The notes below the pieces were generated by a model. It was not told the origin of the DNA. It searched no databases and saw only the letters and a program-made list of their open reading frames with translations. Shown piece by piece: positions 35,291 to 45,127 of a stretch of DNA of 49,533 nucleotides. Both the position numbers and the translations under genes were made by a program. Source of the stretch: Actinomycetes bacterium (GTDB taxonomy: Bacteria; Actinomycetota; Acidimicrobiia; Acidimicrobiales; JAJZXF01); the NCBI GenBank assembly GCA_021802485.1, contig JAJZXF010000010.1:1-49533 (forward strand). The letters are read 5' to 3'. The number at the start of each line of letters is the position of its first letter. Position 1 is the first letter of the stretch.

Positions 35291-37072
35291 ATGATGGGGG
35301 CTATGGAAAACCCAGATCCTGGAATCGATGGTGAGAAGGACGTGGTGGGCTATCCCCCTCCAACTCCCGCTGGGGGTCCGCCGAACTTGGCCAACCAACC
35401 CGGAACACCAGATCCAACCGAGCAGCAAGCAGGCGTCCAGCAACCTGAAGGGCCTGCGCCGACCTCCCAGATTGACCATCCCGGCCAGTATAACAACCCA
35501 GCCTACGTAACTCAGGAGAACCCTCGGCCATGGTCAGCGGTGGGTGTTCCGCCTCAGTCCTGGTCACAAGATCCTATTCAGGCAGGCCCGGTTCCTCCAC
35601 CTGCACCCGATTATGCGACGACTAACCCCGGCTACCCGGGCGCCTATGGCGCACAGGCGACGGACCCCGGCGGCTATCCCGGTGCCTACGGTGCACAGGC
35701 GACGGACCCCGGCTACGGATTCGCTGGTTCAGTAGCGCCACCGCCCCCTGGCACGCCAGGTTATGTGGCCGGTGGAGCGCCACCGCCCCCGAGTCGGGGC
35801 CAGCACGGATTGACGTGGCGGTTCTGGCTAGCAATTATCCTGGTGGTCGCGGTGGTAGGAGGCGGGACAGGTGTTCTCGCCGGTGTTGTTAGCGGTGGGT
35901 CCGCTACCAAGACGAGGATAATCGAGAGGCTTGCGCCAGGACCTGCACTAGTTACACCAACAGCGAACGTGCACTCGATCCTCCAGAAGGTGTTGCCAGC
36001 GGTGGTTTCCATCACAGCTCGAACAGCGGTCTCCTCTGGTGCGAGCCCGTTCGGCGGCGGAAATCCCTTCGGTGGCAGCAGCCCCTTTGGTGGTAGCAGT
36101 CCCTTTGGTGGCGGCGCCAACCCATTCGGAGGGGGAGGTAGTCCGTTCGGCGGTGGGGGTGGCTCCACTCTCGCGGTGGATGAGGGTACCGGCATGATCA
36201 TCACCCCGACCGGCGAGGTGGTTACGAACAACCATGTGATAGCTGGTGCAACCTCGATCCGCGTCACGCTTTACGGCCACACCAAGTCGTTACCTGCGAC
36301 TATTGTTGGCAGGGACCCCACAAACGACGTCGCTCTCTTGCAGATCACAGGGGCGTCGAACCTCCCGACCGTCAAACTCGGCGACTCTGCTGCAGTCCAG
36401 GTCGGCGATGCGGTGGTGGCAGTTGGAAATGCTCTCGGCATTTCAGCCGGCACGCCAACCGTCACCCAGGGCATCATCTCGGCAGAAGGTCGCACGCTTC
36501 AGGCTGGCAGCGCATCGTCGAGCACGGTCGAGAGGCTTACGAATATGCTCCAGACGGATGCAGCGATCAACGCCGGCAACTCAGGCGGGCCGCTCGTTGA
36601 CTCCTCAGGGGAAGTGATCGGCATGAACACCGCTACCGCTCAGAGCAGTGCGGGGAACGCTCCTGCACAGAACATTGGCTTCGCTATCCCTATCAACCGT
36701 GTGAAGAGCCTGCTGCCTGGATTGCGAAAGGGCGGCGTTGTCGCAGCGCCAAAGGCTTACATGGGAGTAGAGGTTATTAGTGACAGCTCTGCTCTCCAGC
36801 AACAGTACGGGCTCGCTGGCTCAAGGGGTGCCGTGGTGCTCCGGGTAGTCGGTGGTTCTCCAGCAGCTAATGCTGGGGTACGGGCTGGAGATGTGATCAC
36901 GAAGATCGCGGGGATGCAGGTCACCTCCGCCTCCAGCTTGGTCACTGACCTCGGCAAGCTGAAGCCGGGCAACACCGTCAAGCTTGTCGTGCAGCGCTCG
37001 TCACAGCAGGCTGGTCTTACCTTGACCATTACGCTTGGGACCGCGCCAACGACCACCGGCGCCCTCGGCTAG
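35291..37072 (+). CDS. Membrane-anchored HtrA-like serine protease with PDZ domain
   Basis: 593 residues. A Pro/Gly/Gln-rich cytoplasmic N-terminus (1-175) includes two copies of YPGAYGAQATDPG at 115-141. One membrane span follows at about 177-200. The trypsin-like domain has His315 (NNHVI), Asp346 (TNDVALL) and Ser431 (GNSGGP), and a PDZ domain covers about 490-585. Seven or so Phe-Gly-Gly repeats (SPFGGG, NPFGGS) are inserted at about 250-292, ahead of the catalytic His. Family members degrade or refold misfolded exported proteins. The ATG at 35291 has AGGAG 9 bases upstream. Confidence 0.93.
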   Translation: MMGAMENPDPGIDGEKDVVGYPPPTPAGGPPNLANQPGTPDPTEQQAGVQQPEGPAPTSQIDHPGQYNNPAYVTQENPRPWSAVGVPPQSWSQDPIQAGPVPPPAPDYATTNPGYPGAYGAQATDPGGYPGAYGAQATDPGYGFAGSVAPPPPGTPGYVAGGAPPPPSRGQHGLTWRFWLAIILVVAVVGGGTGVLAGVVSGGSATKTRIIERLAPGPALVTPTANVHSILQKVLPAVVSITARTAVSSGASPFGGGNPFGGSSPFGGSSPFGGGANPFGGGGSPFGGGGGSTLAVDEGTGMIITPTGEVVTNNHVIAGATSIRVTLYGHTKSLPATIVGRDPTNDVALLQITGASNLPTVKLGDSAAVQVGDAVVAVGNALGISAGTPTVTQGIISAEGRTLQAGSASSSTVERLTNMLQTDAAINAGNSGGPLVDSSGEVIGMNTATAQSSAGNAPAQNIGFAIPINRVKSLLPGLRKGGVVAAPKAYMGVEVISDSSALQQQYGLAGSRGAVVLRVVGGSPAANAGVRAGDVITKIAGMQVTSASSLVTDLGKLKPGNTVKLVVQRSSQQAGLTLTITLGTAPTTTGALG

Positions 37073-37226
37073 GTGTGCCCGCTACGTGCCACCAGCACAA
37101 TCTCCACGCAACGAATGCAGCGGGGGCATCGGCTCCCGGCGAGGGCTGAAACGGTGCACCTCATAACGCCGGCAACATCAGCAAGCCGGCCACTTCGGCA
37201 GGGATGCTCAGCATGTCCAGCCGATT

Positions 37227-37261
37227 GCCCCATCCCGGCTTCGCCCCGGCCGGGATGGGGC
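37227..37261. terminator. Strong hairpin between the HtrA-like and lipoprotein genes
   Basis: A 12-bp perfect stem (CCCCATCCCGG at 37228-37238 pairing with CCGGGATGGGG at 37250-37260, plus one flanking G-C) encloses an 11-base loop. There is no T-run. Its position about 155 bases after the protease stop fits an actinobacterial-type terminator or an attenuating structure upstream of the lipoprotein gene. Confidence 0.5.
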
Positions 37262-37314
37262 GCCCCCTTGGCGCACATCGCATGTGCGTTGACCGGTGCG
37301 GCTATCCTGGGCGG

Positions 37315-38091
37315 ATGAGAAGACCGTTTATCCGCGGCGTCGCGCTCGCGGCAGCGACATTCGCGGTGTTTGCCTGTACAGCGTGCGGCACGTCATCTAG
37401 TGCCGGTGGACCCCCAGGCAGCATTGGCGCACTCAAAGGTAAGAATGGTGCCCAAGTCCTCCAGCTTGCCTACACTGCGGCGCGCAAGGCTGGCTCGGTG
37501 CGCATAGTTGAAGGCGAGAACGACTCCGGGACGATTACGACCGTTCGTGGGACGCTTGGCCAGCTGGAGGGAACCGAGCAGTTTTCGGTAAGCAAGCCGA
37601 AGTCCATCAACTTCACATTGACCTTGGTGAAGGGCGTCGTGTACATGAAGGCCAATTCCGCAGCGCTTACATATGCGATGGGTACCACCGCGTCGAGCGC
37701 ACGTACCTACGCGGGGCGCTGGATCTCGATCATCTCTGGGGATGGCGGGTATCATCGTGCAGCTACAGGGCTGACGCTCGCCTTCCTGTTGACCCAGGTG
37801 GTGCCGACCGGGGCTGTAACCGAGGGGCGGCCAACTATCATCCGGGGGCGAAACGTCGTAGGTATCTCGGGATCGCTGTCGACGCTAAAGTCGAGCATTG
37901 GCAAGCTCACGGGAACCATTTACGTATCTACAAGCGCTCCGTTTCTCCCTGTTGAGGCTCGCTTTAGAAATGCCTCCGGGACAGGTCGAGTGATCGTCAG
38001 CTTCACCTCCTGGGGCCCGAAGCTCGTACTACACGCACCAGCTAAGTCCGTGCCTATGTCGCTAGTCGACCCGTCTGCTACAAAGGGCTGA
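37315..38091 (+). CDS. Secreted lipoprotein, LppX/LprG-like
   Basis: 258 residues. A basic N-terminus and hydrophobic segment (FIRGVALAAATFAVFAC) lead to a lipobox ending at Cys24 (or Cys21), then a Ser/Gly linker. The mature part is beta-rich (GTITTVRGTLGQLEGTEQFS, VVYMKANSAALTYAMG, GTIYVSTSAPFLPVEARF), the pattern of LppX/LprG lipid-binding lipoproteins. The ATG at 37315 fits the signal; the frame is open upstream. Exact ligand unknown. Confidence 0.75.
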   Translation: MRRPFIRGVALAAATFAVFACTACGTSSSAGGPPGSIGALKGKNGAQVLQLAYTAARKAGSVRIVEGENDSGTITTVRGTLGQLEGTEQFSVSKPKSINFTLTLVKGVVYMKANSAALTYAMGTTASSARTYAGRWISIISGDGGYHRAATGLTLAFLLTQVVPTGAVTEGRPTIIRGRNVVGISGSLSTLKSSIGKLTGTIYVSTSAPFLPVEARFRNASGTGRVIVSFTSWGPKLVLHAPAKSVPMSLVDPSATKG

Positions 38092-38126
38092 TGGCCAGCG
38101 GGAGGCCAGGCCTGGGGCGGGGGAGG

Positions 38127-39536
38127 CTAGCGGTTGAACATGTCCCCAGGGCTGAAACCGTAGACTTTGCCAACCTGGATATCGGAACGCACTCCTGAGC
38201 GTCCCCACAACACAAGGACCGGATCCGGGACGGGGTTCGGGACGAGCTGGAGCTTGCGACCGAACTCGTGGAGTTCGGAGCGTCCAAGCGGTTGGGCCTT
38301 CCAGCGCGCCTCGCCGAGCATGATTGTCTTGTGCTCGCGCATCCCCAGGACGTCGACCTGGCACTGCTCGCGGCCAGCTGACCACCACTCCCCAGTGATC
38401 GTATCTGCCGGCAGGATCTCCGGATGAGTGTTTGTCAGTCTCACAGCGTCCTCTCGCGCTGCCTCCTCGAAGGCGCCCCCCAGCTGGTTCTGCCACTCGC
38501 CGGTCGCGTGCTTTAGTACCTGTTGGCCCTGGCCAGCTTCGATCTGCTGGACGCGGTTGGCGAGGATGCGGATCCAAAACCGCAGGTATTGGTCCGCGAC
38601 TCGAAATACTGGACGCGCTTTGAGTGGCGCGTTCAGTGGCCTGGCTTCGGTTAGGAGCTTTGAGGCCACTAGCGCTTCGAGGGGTCGATCAATGCGGCCG
38701 CCTACTTCGTTCTGGAGTTCAGAACGTTTAGATCGCCCTTGCCCGACTGCTATCAGGAGCTTTCGATGGGATAGCGGCAGGCTTGCAAGCAGGAGGCTGG
38801 CGTCTTCGAGCAGGATGCCTCCTGGCTCACCAGCGAGACGGATAAGGTTTGCATCAGTGGATTGACTGAAGTCCCATGCGTCGAGATGAAGTGGGTAGCC
38901 TCCGCATGCCGCGTAGGCTTCGAGAAGCGCTACTGGGTCTGGTCGACCAGCGAAGGCGAAGGCCTGAGCTGTGGTGAACGGTCTCAATGCGATGTGGGCA
39001 GTTGGGCGCTGGTAAAGAGCCCCCTTGTAGCTGAGTGCCTTCCCAACGATCCCGACCGTGGAGCCCGACAGGATAATCATCAGCTTCGCCGCACCCACGC
39101 GCGCGCTGATCCGGTCCCAGGTGGCTTGAACGATGCTGGCGAATCCAAGTGTTGATTCCATGAGGTAAGTTGCCTCGTCGATCATTACGATGAGCGGCTC
39201 CGAGCGAGCAGCGAGTTCGCAAGTGCGCAGTGCGGTTTCCCAGTCTGGCAGGGGGGACCCGGCAAGCGCGGCATCATCACCAAGAGCGGTTGAGAGGGCC
39301 TGCGTGAAACGGCGCAGCTGGTCACGCTCGCTCGCCTCGGTGGCTTCGAAATAGACCGATCTGCAACCATTCACGCGCTCGCTGAGGTGCTGGAGCAAGA
39401 AAGTCTTTCCAACGCGCCGAAGACCACTCACGACCGCGAGTTGTGGGGACCCAGCGCGAGCTGCATCTACTAAGTCGAGAAGCCTATTCAATTCCTGTTC
39501 ACGACCACGCATCCGCTTCAAGCTCGTCACGATCAT
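38127..39536 (-). CDS. AAA ATPase with DUF234-type C-terminus
   Basis: 469 residues. Walker A GLRRVGKT at 38-45 and Walker B LIVMIDE ending at Glu121 define the ATPase. The C-terminal part includes FRVADQYLRFWIRI and FEEAAREDAVRL, with a nuclease-like tail (QVDVLGMREHKTIMLGEARW) typical of DUF234 proteins. These are widespread in archaea and mobile regions; function is unknown, with defence or toxin-antitoxin roles proposed for related families. An upstream minus-strand reading frame ends four bases before its ATG. Confidence 0.8.
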   Translation of the reverse strand: MIVTSLKRMRGREQELNRLLDLVDAARAGSPQLAVVSGLRRVGKTFLLQHLSERVNGCRSVYFEATEASERDQLRRFTQALSTALGDDAALAGSPLPDWETALRTCELAARSEPLIVMIDEATYLMESTLGFASIVQATWDRISARVGAAKLMIILSGSTVGIVGKALSYKGALYQRPTAHIALRPFTTAQAFAFAGRPDPVALLEAYAACGGYPLHLDAWDFSQSTDANLIRLAGEPGGILLEDASLLLASLPLSHRKLLIAVGQGRSKRSELQNEVGGRIDRPLEALVASKLLTEARPLNAPLKARPVFRVADQYLRFWIRILANRVQQIEAGQGQQVLKHATGEWQNQLGGAFEEAAREDAVRLTNTHPEILPADTITGEWWSAGREQCQVDVLGMREHKTIMLGEARWKAQPLGRSELHEFGRKLQLVPNPVPDPVLVLWGRSGVRSDIQVGKVYGFSPGDMFNR

Positions 39537-39540
39537 GACC

Positions 39541-40256
39541 CTAGAGCTCCTCAGGTAGCCCAGTCACAAATTCGGGTCTTCCGGCGTGAATATGGGCGAT
39601 TGCAGCGATATCAGGTGAGAGTTTGCCTCGAGGATCAACGAGGCAGGTGCTGCTGGCGGCCTGTGCAGGTCTGTTCCCGTTTCCGGCACTCCGGCCCAGC
39701 GATGTGGAGAAGGTCGGCCCCCCGGGCCAGCTCATGGGCCGGAGAGGTGCCACGGTATCCCTCCCGCCTCGAGACCACGGTGCGCGCTGTCGGCATCCTG
39801 GGCAACGGTCTTCGCCTGTCGGCTCGCAAAGCTTGCCCTACCCGAGCGGCTCCACTTCCTCACCGGTTCCATGCACCCCAGGCTCCAGGCAACCCGGACT
39901 GCAGTCGGGGAGCGATGGAGTACTATCGCTCAGCGATTGCAGCATCGATGGTGGAGCTCTGCGGTGAACAGCGCCGACCTCACCGACCCACAGATCCAGG
40001 GGTGCAATTTTCCCATGCCGCGGTCTGGATCGTGAATCGATGCGACCTGAAAGACGCCACCCACCTAGTCCCGTGCTCGTGGCAGTAGTTCATGGCGCAG
40101 GGTGCATGAGACTCCGTCCTCGTACTCAACCACGAATTCGCAGTACCAAGGTGAACCAGGAGTTGCTGGTCGGCACCCTCCAGATTCCTGGGCTCGGGTT
40201 CAACACAAGCCCGATCAACTACGCAAGCAAGATGTTACACCCCTGGTGCATACTTC
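39541..40256 (-). pseudogene. Possible broken gene upstream of the AAA ATPase
   Basis: Minus-strand frames here look protein-like but shift. LVDPRGKLSPDIAAIAHIHA ends at 39541, right before the ATPase. SRREGYRGTSPAHELARGAD, in another frame, ends at 39635, and further pieces lie upstream. They could be one partner gene of the ATPase broken by frameshifts. No family recognised. Confidence 0.25.
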
Positions 40257-40292
40257 TATCACGTGGTCTATCACGTGGTCTATCACGTGGTC
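40257..40292. repeat. Three perfect 12-bp tandem repeats containing CACGTG
   Basis: TATCACGTGGTC is repeated without change at 40257-40268, 40269-40280 and 40281-40292. Each unit carries the palindrome CACGTG. It lies in the gene-poor stretch about 440 bases before cas3. Confidence 0.95.
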
Positions 40293-40728
40293 TCCGGTGC
40301 ACGTCACGGCAGGCGTGCTTCATGGAAAGGGAGATCTGAAGCTGGCCAAGGAGGCAGCGAACTATGGGTAGTCTAGTCAACAGCACGCAAGAGAAGCGGA
40401 GCCGGATGAGGCTAACCGCCGATTCATTGGTTTCGGCATGCCGCGACGAGAGCGTCGACGCGTTGATCGCCTGGCGCCCCCGGGCTTTGCTGTACGGATT
40501 CTGGACGGATTCTGGGAGTCCCATCTCGGCAAGAAGCGCAGCCATGCCCAAGGACGAATCAGCTAGGCCCAAGAGCCCCGTTCAATGCCGCCCACACGCC
40601 ACGATCAGTTCTTGCCGGTGCCCTATGGCCCGCCTCGGCCCCCTTCGACGCCTCAAGAGCCCGATTCTGCCACCTCTGGGTCCCCTGTGCCGACCTGTCA
40701 GCTCTTCGCTTACTCTAAGTCTAGTGTC
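40293..40728. other. Region upstream of cas3
   Basis: No confident gene. The cas3 frame is open back to 40585 with a Pro-rich stretch that does not resemble Cas3. The promoter of the cas operon should lie here, and I could not locate it. Confidence 0.4.
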
Positions 40729-43512
40729 ATGACCATCGAAGATCACCTCGGAAATGCCCCAAATGCCATGGAGACCGGCATAACCTCTTTCGAAATGGTG
40801 CCGACGGAAGGGCCCGGGGTGTCATCCAGGACGGCGCAGCTGTGGGCGAAGACTGGAGCAGGCCAGGCATGGCACCCTCTCGGCGCGCACATCGTCGATG
40901 CCGTACTGGTTGGTAAGAGACTCTGGTCCGATTGGCTCTCTTCTCGCTCCCGAGAATGGTTGTCTGAATCCTTTGGGGGAGACGAAGAGAGGGGCGGGGC
41001 CTTCTTCTCATGGCTTGCCGGGTGTCACGACCTCGGCAAGGCCAGCCCCGCCTTCCAAATCCAGGTCGAGTGGCTCGCGCAACCTCTCCGAGATGCCGGC
41101 TTCGACATGCCGAACGCATTGCCTATGCGCAATAAGGCCCCGCACGCGCTTGTCTCTGCTGCCTCGGTCGGTTTGCTCCTGAACAAAGGCTACGGCTGGC
41201 CCATGGCCAAGACGACGGGAGTGGCTTCGATCCTCGGCGGCCACCATGGATGGTTCCCGTCGGAGGGCTTCGCATCCCAGCCCAGACGACGCCCCGAACT
41301 GTACGGCTGGTCGCAGGATCCAGCGGATCCTTGGATGACAGCTCGACGCGAGTTGCTCGATCTTGCTGCCGAGGTAAGCGGGGCGAGGAACTTGCTTGCC
41401 GACAAGGCAGGTTGTGACCTTGATCGGCCACGAGAACTCGCTTTTTCGGGCTTCATCGTGCTGGCCGACTGGATCTCCAGCAACGAGATGCTCTTCCCCT
41501 ACACCTCCGCCCCGTTTACTTCGCGATACGTCGAGATAGCTCGGCACTATGCGGACGATGCTCTCGGCAAGATCGGATGGCAACGTTGGTCCTCCCCGAA
41601 AATGGCGGGGCGTGAACCGGACTGGTTCGACCATCGGTTCGGTTTTGCCCCGAACGCGGTTCAGAAGAAGGCGGTCGACGTTGCCTCACTGCCCACTGCT
41701 CCGGGGTTGATGTTTATCGAGGCGCCGATGGGCGTGGGGAAGACCGAAGCTGCACTCGGAGCGGTTGAGATGCTCGCATCGGGGAAGGGCCTTGGCGGCG
41801 TGTTCGTGGGACTACCCACCCAGGCGACTAGCAATCAGATGTTCGTTCGCACTACGCGATGGCTGGAAAAGCTTGGTCCTGGGACTTTCGTCGCGGAACT
41901 AGCCCATGGCAAGGCGCACCAAGTCGAGGCGTACCGCGAGTTACGTGGTAAGCCGTCGTGTATAGATTGTGACGGCGACCACGAGGCGGTCGTCACCGCT
42001 GAGGAGTGGTTTGGCGGCTCTAAGCGGCGCCTACTCGCGCCTTTCGTGGTGGGCACCGTCGATCAGGTCTTGATGTCGAGCGCCAAAGTCCGCCATGTCG
42101 CTCTCCGTCAGGTCGGCCTGATCGACAAGGTCGTCGTGGTTGACGAAGTCCACGCTTACGACGCACACATGTCCGTGTTCTTGCGTCGTGCCCTGCGGTG
42201 GCTGGGAGCCGTCGGCGTTCCGGTCTTGCTTCTCACGGCGACCCTACCGCCACGGGCACGCCAACGCCTTACGGAAGCATATGTAGGTGGTCCGGTAGAA
42301 CTCGGGGAGGTTGGTTACCCGTCTATCACTACCGCGTCGGTGAGTGGCGATGTCACCTCGCAGGCTGTCGCACTCGATACTGCGTCCGCGCGCGTTCAAC
42401 TCGCGATCCTCGATGAGGAACCTACGGATCCTTCCGGAGCCGAGTTCATCGCCAAGGTCAGCTCGCTGGCGGAGATGGGGGCGAACATCCTCGTGGTTCG
42501 CAACACCGTGGACCGCGCCCAGAGCAGCTTCAAAGCCCTTGCTGGCGCGCTGGGACCCGATTCGGTGAGACTTCTGCATGCCCGCTTCATGTCGGAGGAT
42601 CGGTTGTCCAAAGAGCAGTGGCTGGTGAAGCACTTCGGACCCAGGGGCTCGCGGCCCACTGGCCACGTCGTCGTGGGCACCCAGGTCCTGGAGCAGTCCC
42701 TCGACGTCGACTTCGACGCCCTGGTCACCGACATCGCGCCCATCGACCTGGTCCTTCAGCGCGTTGGCCGGGTGTGGCGCCACGCAGGTGTTTCACGCCC
42801 GAGGGGGCTCACGGCACCACTCCTCGTCGTGGCGGGAATGAAGCGCAACGTCGATGCCCCTCCGGAGTTCCCAAACGGTGCTCGCCTCATATACGGAGAA
42901 CATCTGCTCTTACGCACCGCTGCCCTCCTGGGTGGTCGCGTTCAGTTGGAGGTGCCGGGAGACGTGCCGCAACTTATCACTAAAGCCTATGGCGACCTTG
43001 AGGTCGTTCCCATGTCGTGGAGTGAGGAAGCCAATGTTGCCGCTCTCAATTGGGCGGCGAAGGAACGGGCGCAGGAGGCGAAAGCCGACCAGTTCGCTAT
43101 TCCCGAGCCAGACCAACTTCCCAACTTGTTAGACCTATGCCGGTTCGGGATCGACGGCAATGATGACGACCCCGCTGTTCAAGCCGCCGTACGCGACTCC
43201 GATGTGAGCGTCGAGGTCGTTCTGGGCTGGCCGGGCACTGGTAGTGGTGTCTTGTGCGCTGGGGTGGAAGTCCCTCTGCAGACCCGGCCTGAACCGGCAC
43301 AGGTCCAAGCCGCCCTGTCGTGCACCTTGCGCCTGCCTTCGCGAGTTACTCAGGTAGCGCTCGACCTTGAGATTCCCGCGGGCTGGCAGGAACATCCCTG
43401 GCTCCGACGCCTGCGGGTGGTCAAGTTGTCACTAGACGGCGAGGCCAGGATCGGCAAGAATGTCCTCAGGTACTCCGAGCAACTGGGATTGGAGATGATA
43501 AGCGATGCCTGA
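40729..43512 (+). CDS. cas3: CRISPR-associated helicase-nuclease Cas3 (type I-E)
   Basis: 927-residue nuclease-helicase recruited by Cascade to degrade target DNA. The HD nuclease is N-terminal: His49, His100-Asp101 (CHDLGK), His139 and His172-His173 (GGHHG). The SF2 helicase has Walker A GVGKT at 335-339 and DEVH at 472-475, and a C-terminal domain follows. The ATG at 40729 is chosen because the 48 codons upstream are Pro-rich and atypical. Its end overlaps cse1 by 8 bases. Confidence 0.95.
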   Translation: MTIEDHLGNAPNAMETGITSFEMVPTEGPGVSSRTAQLWAKTGAGQAWHPLGAHIVDAVLVGKRLWSDWLSSRSREWLSESFGGDEERGGAFFSWLAGCHDLGKASPAFQIQVEWLAQPLRDAGFDMPNALPMRNKAPHALVSAASVGLLLNKGYGWPMAKTTGVASILGGHHGWFPSEGFASQPRRRPELYGWSQDPADPWMTARRELLDLAAEVSGARNLLADKAGCDLDRPRELAFSGFIVLADWISSNEMLFPYTSAPFTSRYVEIARHYADDALGKIGWQRWSSPKMAGREPDWFDHRFGFAPNAVQKKAVDVASLPTAPGLMFIEAPMGVGKTEAALGAVEMLASGKGLGGVFVGLPTQATSNQMFVRTTRWLEKLGPGTFVAELAHGKAHQVEAYRELRGKPSCIDCDGDHEAVVTAEEWFGGSKRRLLAPFVVGTVDQVLMSSAKVRHVALRQVGLIDKVVVVDEVHAYDAHMSVFLRRALRWLGAVGVPVLLLTATLPPRARQRLTEAYVGGPVELGEVGYPSITTASVSGDVTSQAVALDTASARVQLAILDEEPTDPSGAEFIAKVSSLAEMGANILVVRNTVDRAQSSFKALAGALGPDSVRLLHARFMSEDRLSKEQWLVKHFGPRGSRPTGHVVVGTQVLEQSLDVDFDALVTDIAPIDLVLQRVGRVWRHAGVSRPRGLTAPLLVVAGMKRNVDAPPEFPNGARLIYGEHLLLRTAALLGGRVQLEVPGDVPQLITKAYGDLEVVPMSWSEEANVAALNWAAKERAQEAKADQFAIPEPDQLPNLLDLCRFGIDGNDDDPAVQAAVRDSDVSVEVVLGWPGTGSGVLCAGVEVPLQTRPEPAQVQAALSCTLRLPSRVTQVALDLEIPAGWQEHPWLRRLRVVKLSLDGEARIGKNVLRYSEQLGLEMISDA

Positions 43513-45127
43513 TGAGCGGTTTCAATACGATCTCGCTGCCGCCCAATGGATTCCGGTCCGCATGCGCGATGGACGGGCTCGCGAACTGGGGCTCCAAGAC
43601 ACGCTAGTGGACGCACATGAGATCGCAGGATTGAACGTGGAGTTTCCCACCCAAGAACCACCCCTACTCCGCTTGCTGCTGGCCTTTTGTTATCGAGCCC
43701 TGCAGGGCCCGGTCGATGATCAGGCATGGGACTCCCTCTGGGACGCGCCGACACTTCCCGAGTCTGCGATCACCGCTTACCTAGACCGCTGGCGGTGTCG
43801 CCTCGATCTATTCGACCCCGAAACACCCTTCTTCCAATCGCCGCTCCTGCAACCTGCAGGCCAGGGCGGAATCAAACCGGCAACGAGGCTGATCTCGCAC
43901 GCTCCCTCGGCCAACAGCATTCCTCTTTTCACCCCGATGACCGATGAGATGGGACTGACGCTGAGTCCCGCTGAGGCGGCGCGTTGGTTGATCGAACGCC
44001 ACGCATGGGGAACCACCTCGGACAAGACGGGAGCGAAGGGCAACCCGAGGCTAAAGGCCGGGAAGGACTCTCCGCAGGTCGGTTACGTCGCATGGATCGG
44101 TTTCACGGCCCCCATTGGCAGATCTCTCCGTGAGACTTTGCTGCTCAACCTGGTCCCCTGGAGCCGCAGCAATCTGCTGCACGGTGGCCCGGATGACCTT
44201 CCTGCCTGGGAGCGCGCGCCGACTGGGCCAGCACGAGAGGAACGCCCCCCAGGTGGCGTGTGCGACCTCTACACATGGCAAGGCCGCCGCATCCTCCTAT
44301 TCCCCGAGCACCGGGGAGATGCAGATGTCGTCGCGTCGGTGCTCGTGTGCGCTGGCGACGATGTGCAGCACGATGCCGTCCGCTCGATTGACCCTCATAC
44401 CGGTTGGTGTTCCAAGAGGGAGAGGAATGGCACTCTGACCTACTTACCGCTCAGAGCCAGGCCGGGACAACAAGTGTGGCGTGGCCTGGGTGCGCTGCTC
44501 GCCTCGGGGGAGGACCGTCGACGGGCGGGTGTGTTGTCGTGGCTGGCCGCAATCGAGGACCGCGGTGTCGACCACGTGTCGCTGCTGGTGACTGCAATGA
44601 CGTTCGGCAACATGTCCTCGACGGTCGAGGATCTGCTGTCCGACTCGCTCGACACCCCGGTGGCCGTGCTGCGATCAGAGGACCTGGCGGCCTACACGGT
44701 GGCGAGCGACGCCGTGGAGCTGGCGGATAAGGCGGCCAAGGCACTCTGGAAGGTTGCTGACGGTCCCTTCTTGAAGTTGGACCCCGAGAAAGGTCATTAC
44801 AAGGTCCCCGCGGGAAAGATTGATCAGGCCCGCAAGGCTCAGAAAGTTATCGGCGAGGACCTCTTCGTCTGCCTTGATGCCCCCTTTCGCCACTTCCTCT
44901 CCGAACTGAGCAGTGAGCAGGACCTCGCTGCGGCCCGAAAACGCTGGGCTGCAGTGGTCCAGAAGCAGGCTCGTGCGGTTGCCCAGCGTAACGTCGCCCA
45001 ATGGTCAGCCGCCGAAGTCTTCACCGGCACTATGGCCGAGAACTGGTTCCGAGGGAGTCTAGCGAAAGCGCTCAAGCAGTTCTGCCAAGTCGACAGCGAA
45101 GATGAGGGGGCTGATGGTGTCTGCTGA
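43505..45127 (+). CDS. cse1: Cascade large subunit Cse1/CasA (Cas8e)
   Basis: 540-residue large subunit of type I-E Cascade, which recognises the PAM and recruits Cas3. The N-terminus (FQYDLAAAQWIPVRMRDG) and GGPDDLPAWE segments are typical, and the C-terminal helical bundle follows about residue 370. The ATG overlaps the cas3 stop, and the end overlaps cse2. Confidence 0.92.
   Translation: MPDERFQYDLAAAQWIPVRMRDGRARELGLQDTLVDAHEIAGLNVEFPTQEPPLLRLLLAFCYRALQGPVDDQAWDSLWDAPTLPESAITAYLDRWRCRLDLFDPETPFFQSPLLQPAGQGGIKPATRLISHAPSANSIPLFTPMTDEMGLTLSPAEAARWLIERHAWGTTSDKTGAKGNPRLKAGKDSPQVGYVAWIGFTAPIGRSLRETLLLNLVPWSRSNLLHGGPDDLPAWERAPTGPAREERPPGGVCDLYTWQGRRILLFPEHRGDADVVASVLVCAGDDVQHDAVRSIDPHTGWCSKRERNGTLTYLPLRARPGQQVWRGLGALLASGEDRRRAGVLSWLAAIEDRGVDHVSLLVTAMTFGNMSSTVEDLLSDSLDTPVAVLRSEDLAAYTVASDAVELADKAAKALWKVADGPFLKLDPEKGHYKVPAGKIDQARKAQKVIGEDLFVCLDAPFRHFLSELSSEQDLAAARKRWAAVVQKQARAVAQRNVAQWSAAEVFTGTMAENWFRGSLAKALKQFCQVDSEDEGADGVC

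Noticed and set aside
40219-40572. Minus-strand open frame with RPRDRPRDRPRD repeats
   Set aside because: The repeat is only the translation of the 12-bp DNA repeat, and the rest matches no recognisable protein.
40585-40728. Pro-rich N-terminus for Cas3
   Set aside because: It has no similarity to Cas3 HD domains, and a better ATG at 40729 gives a normal length.
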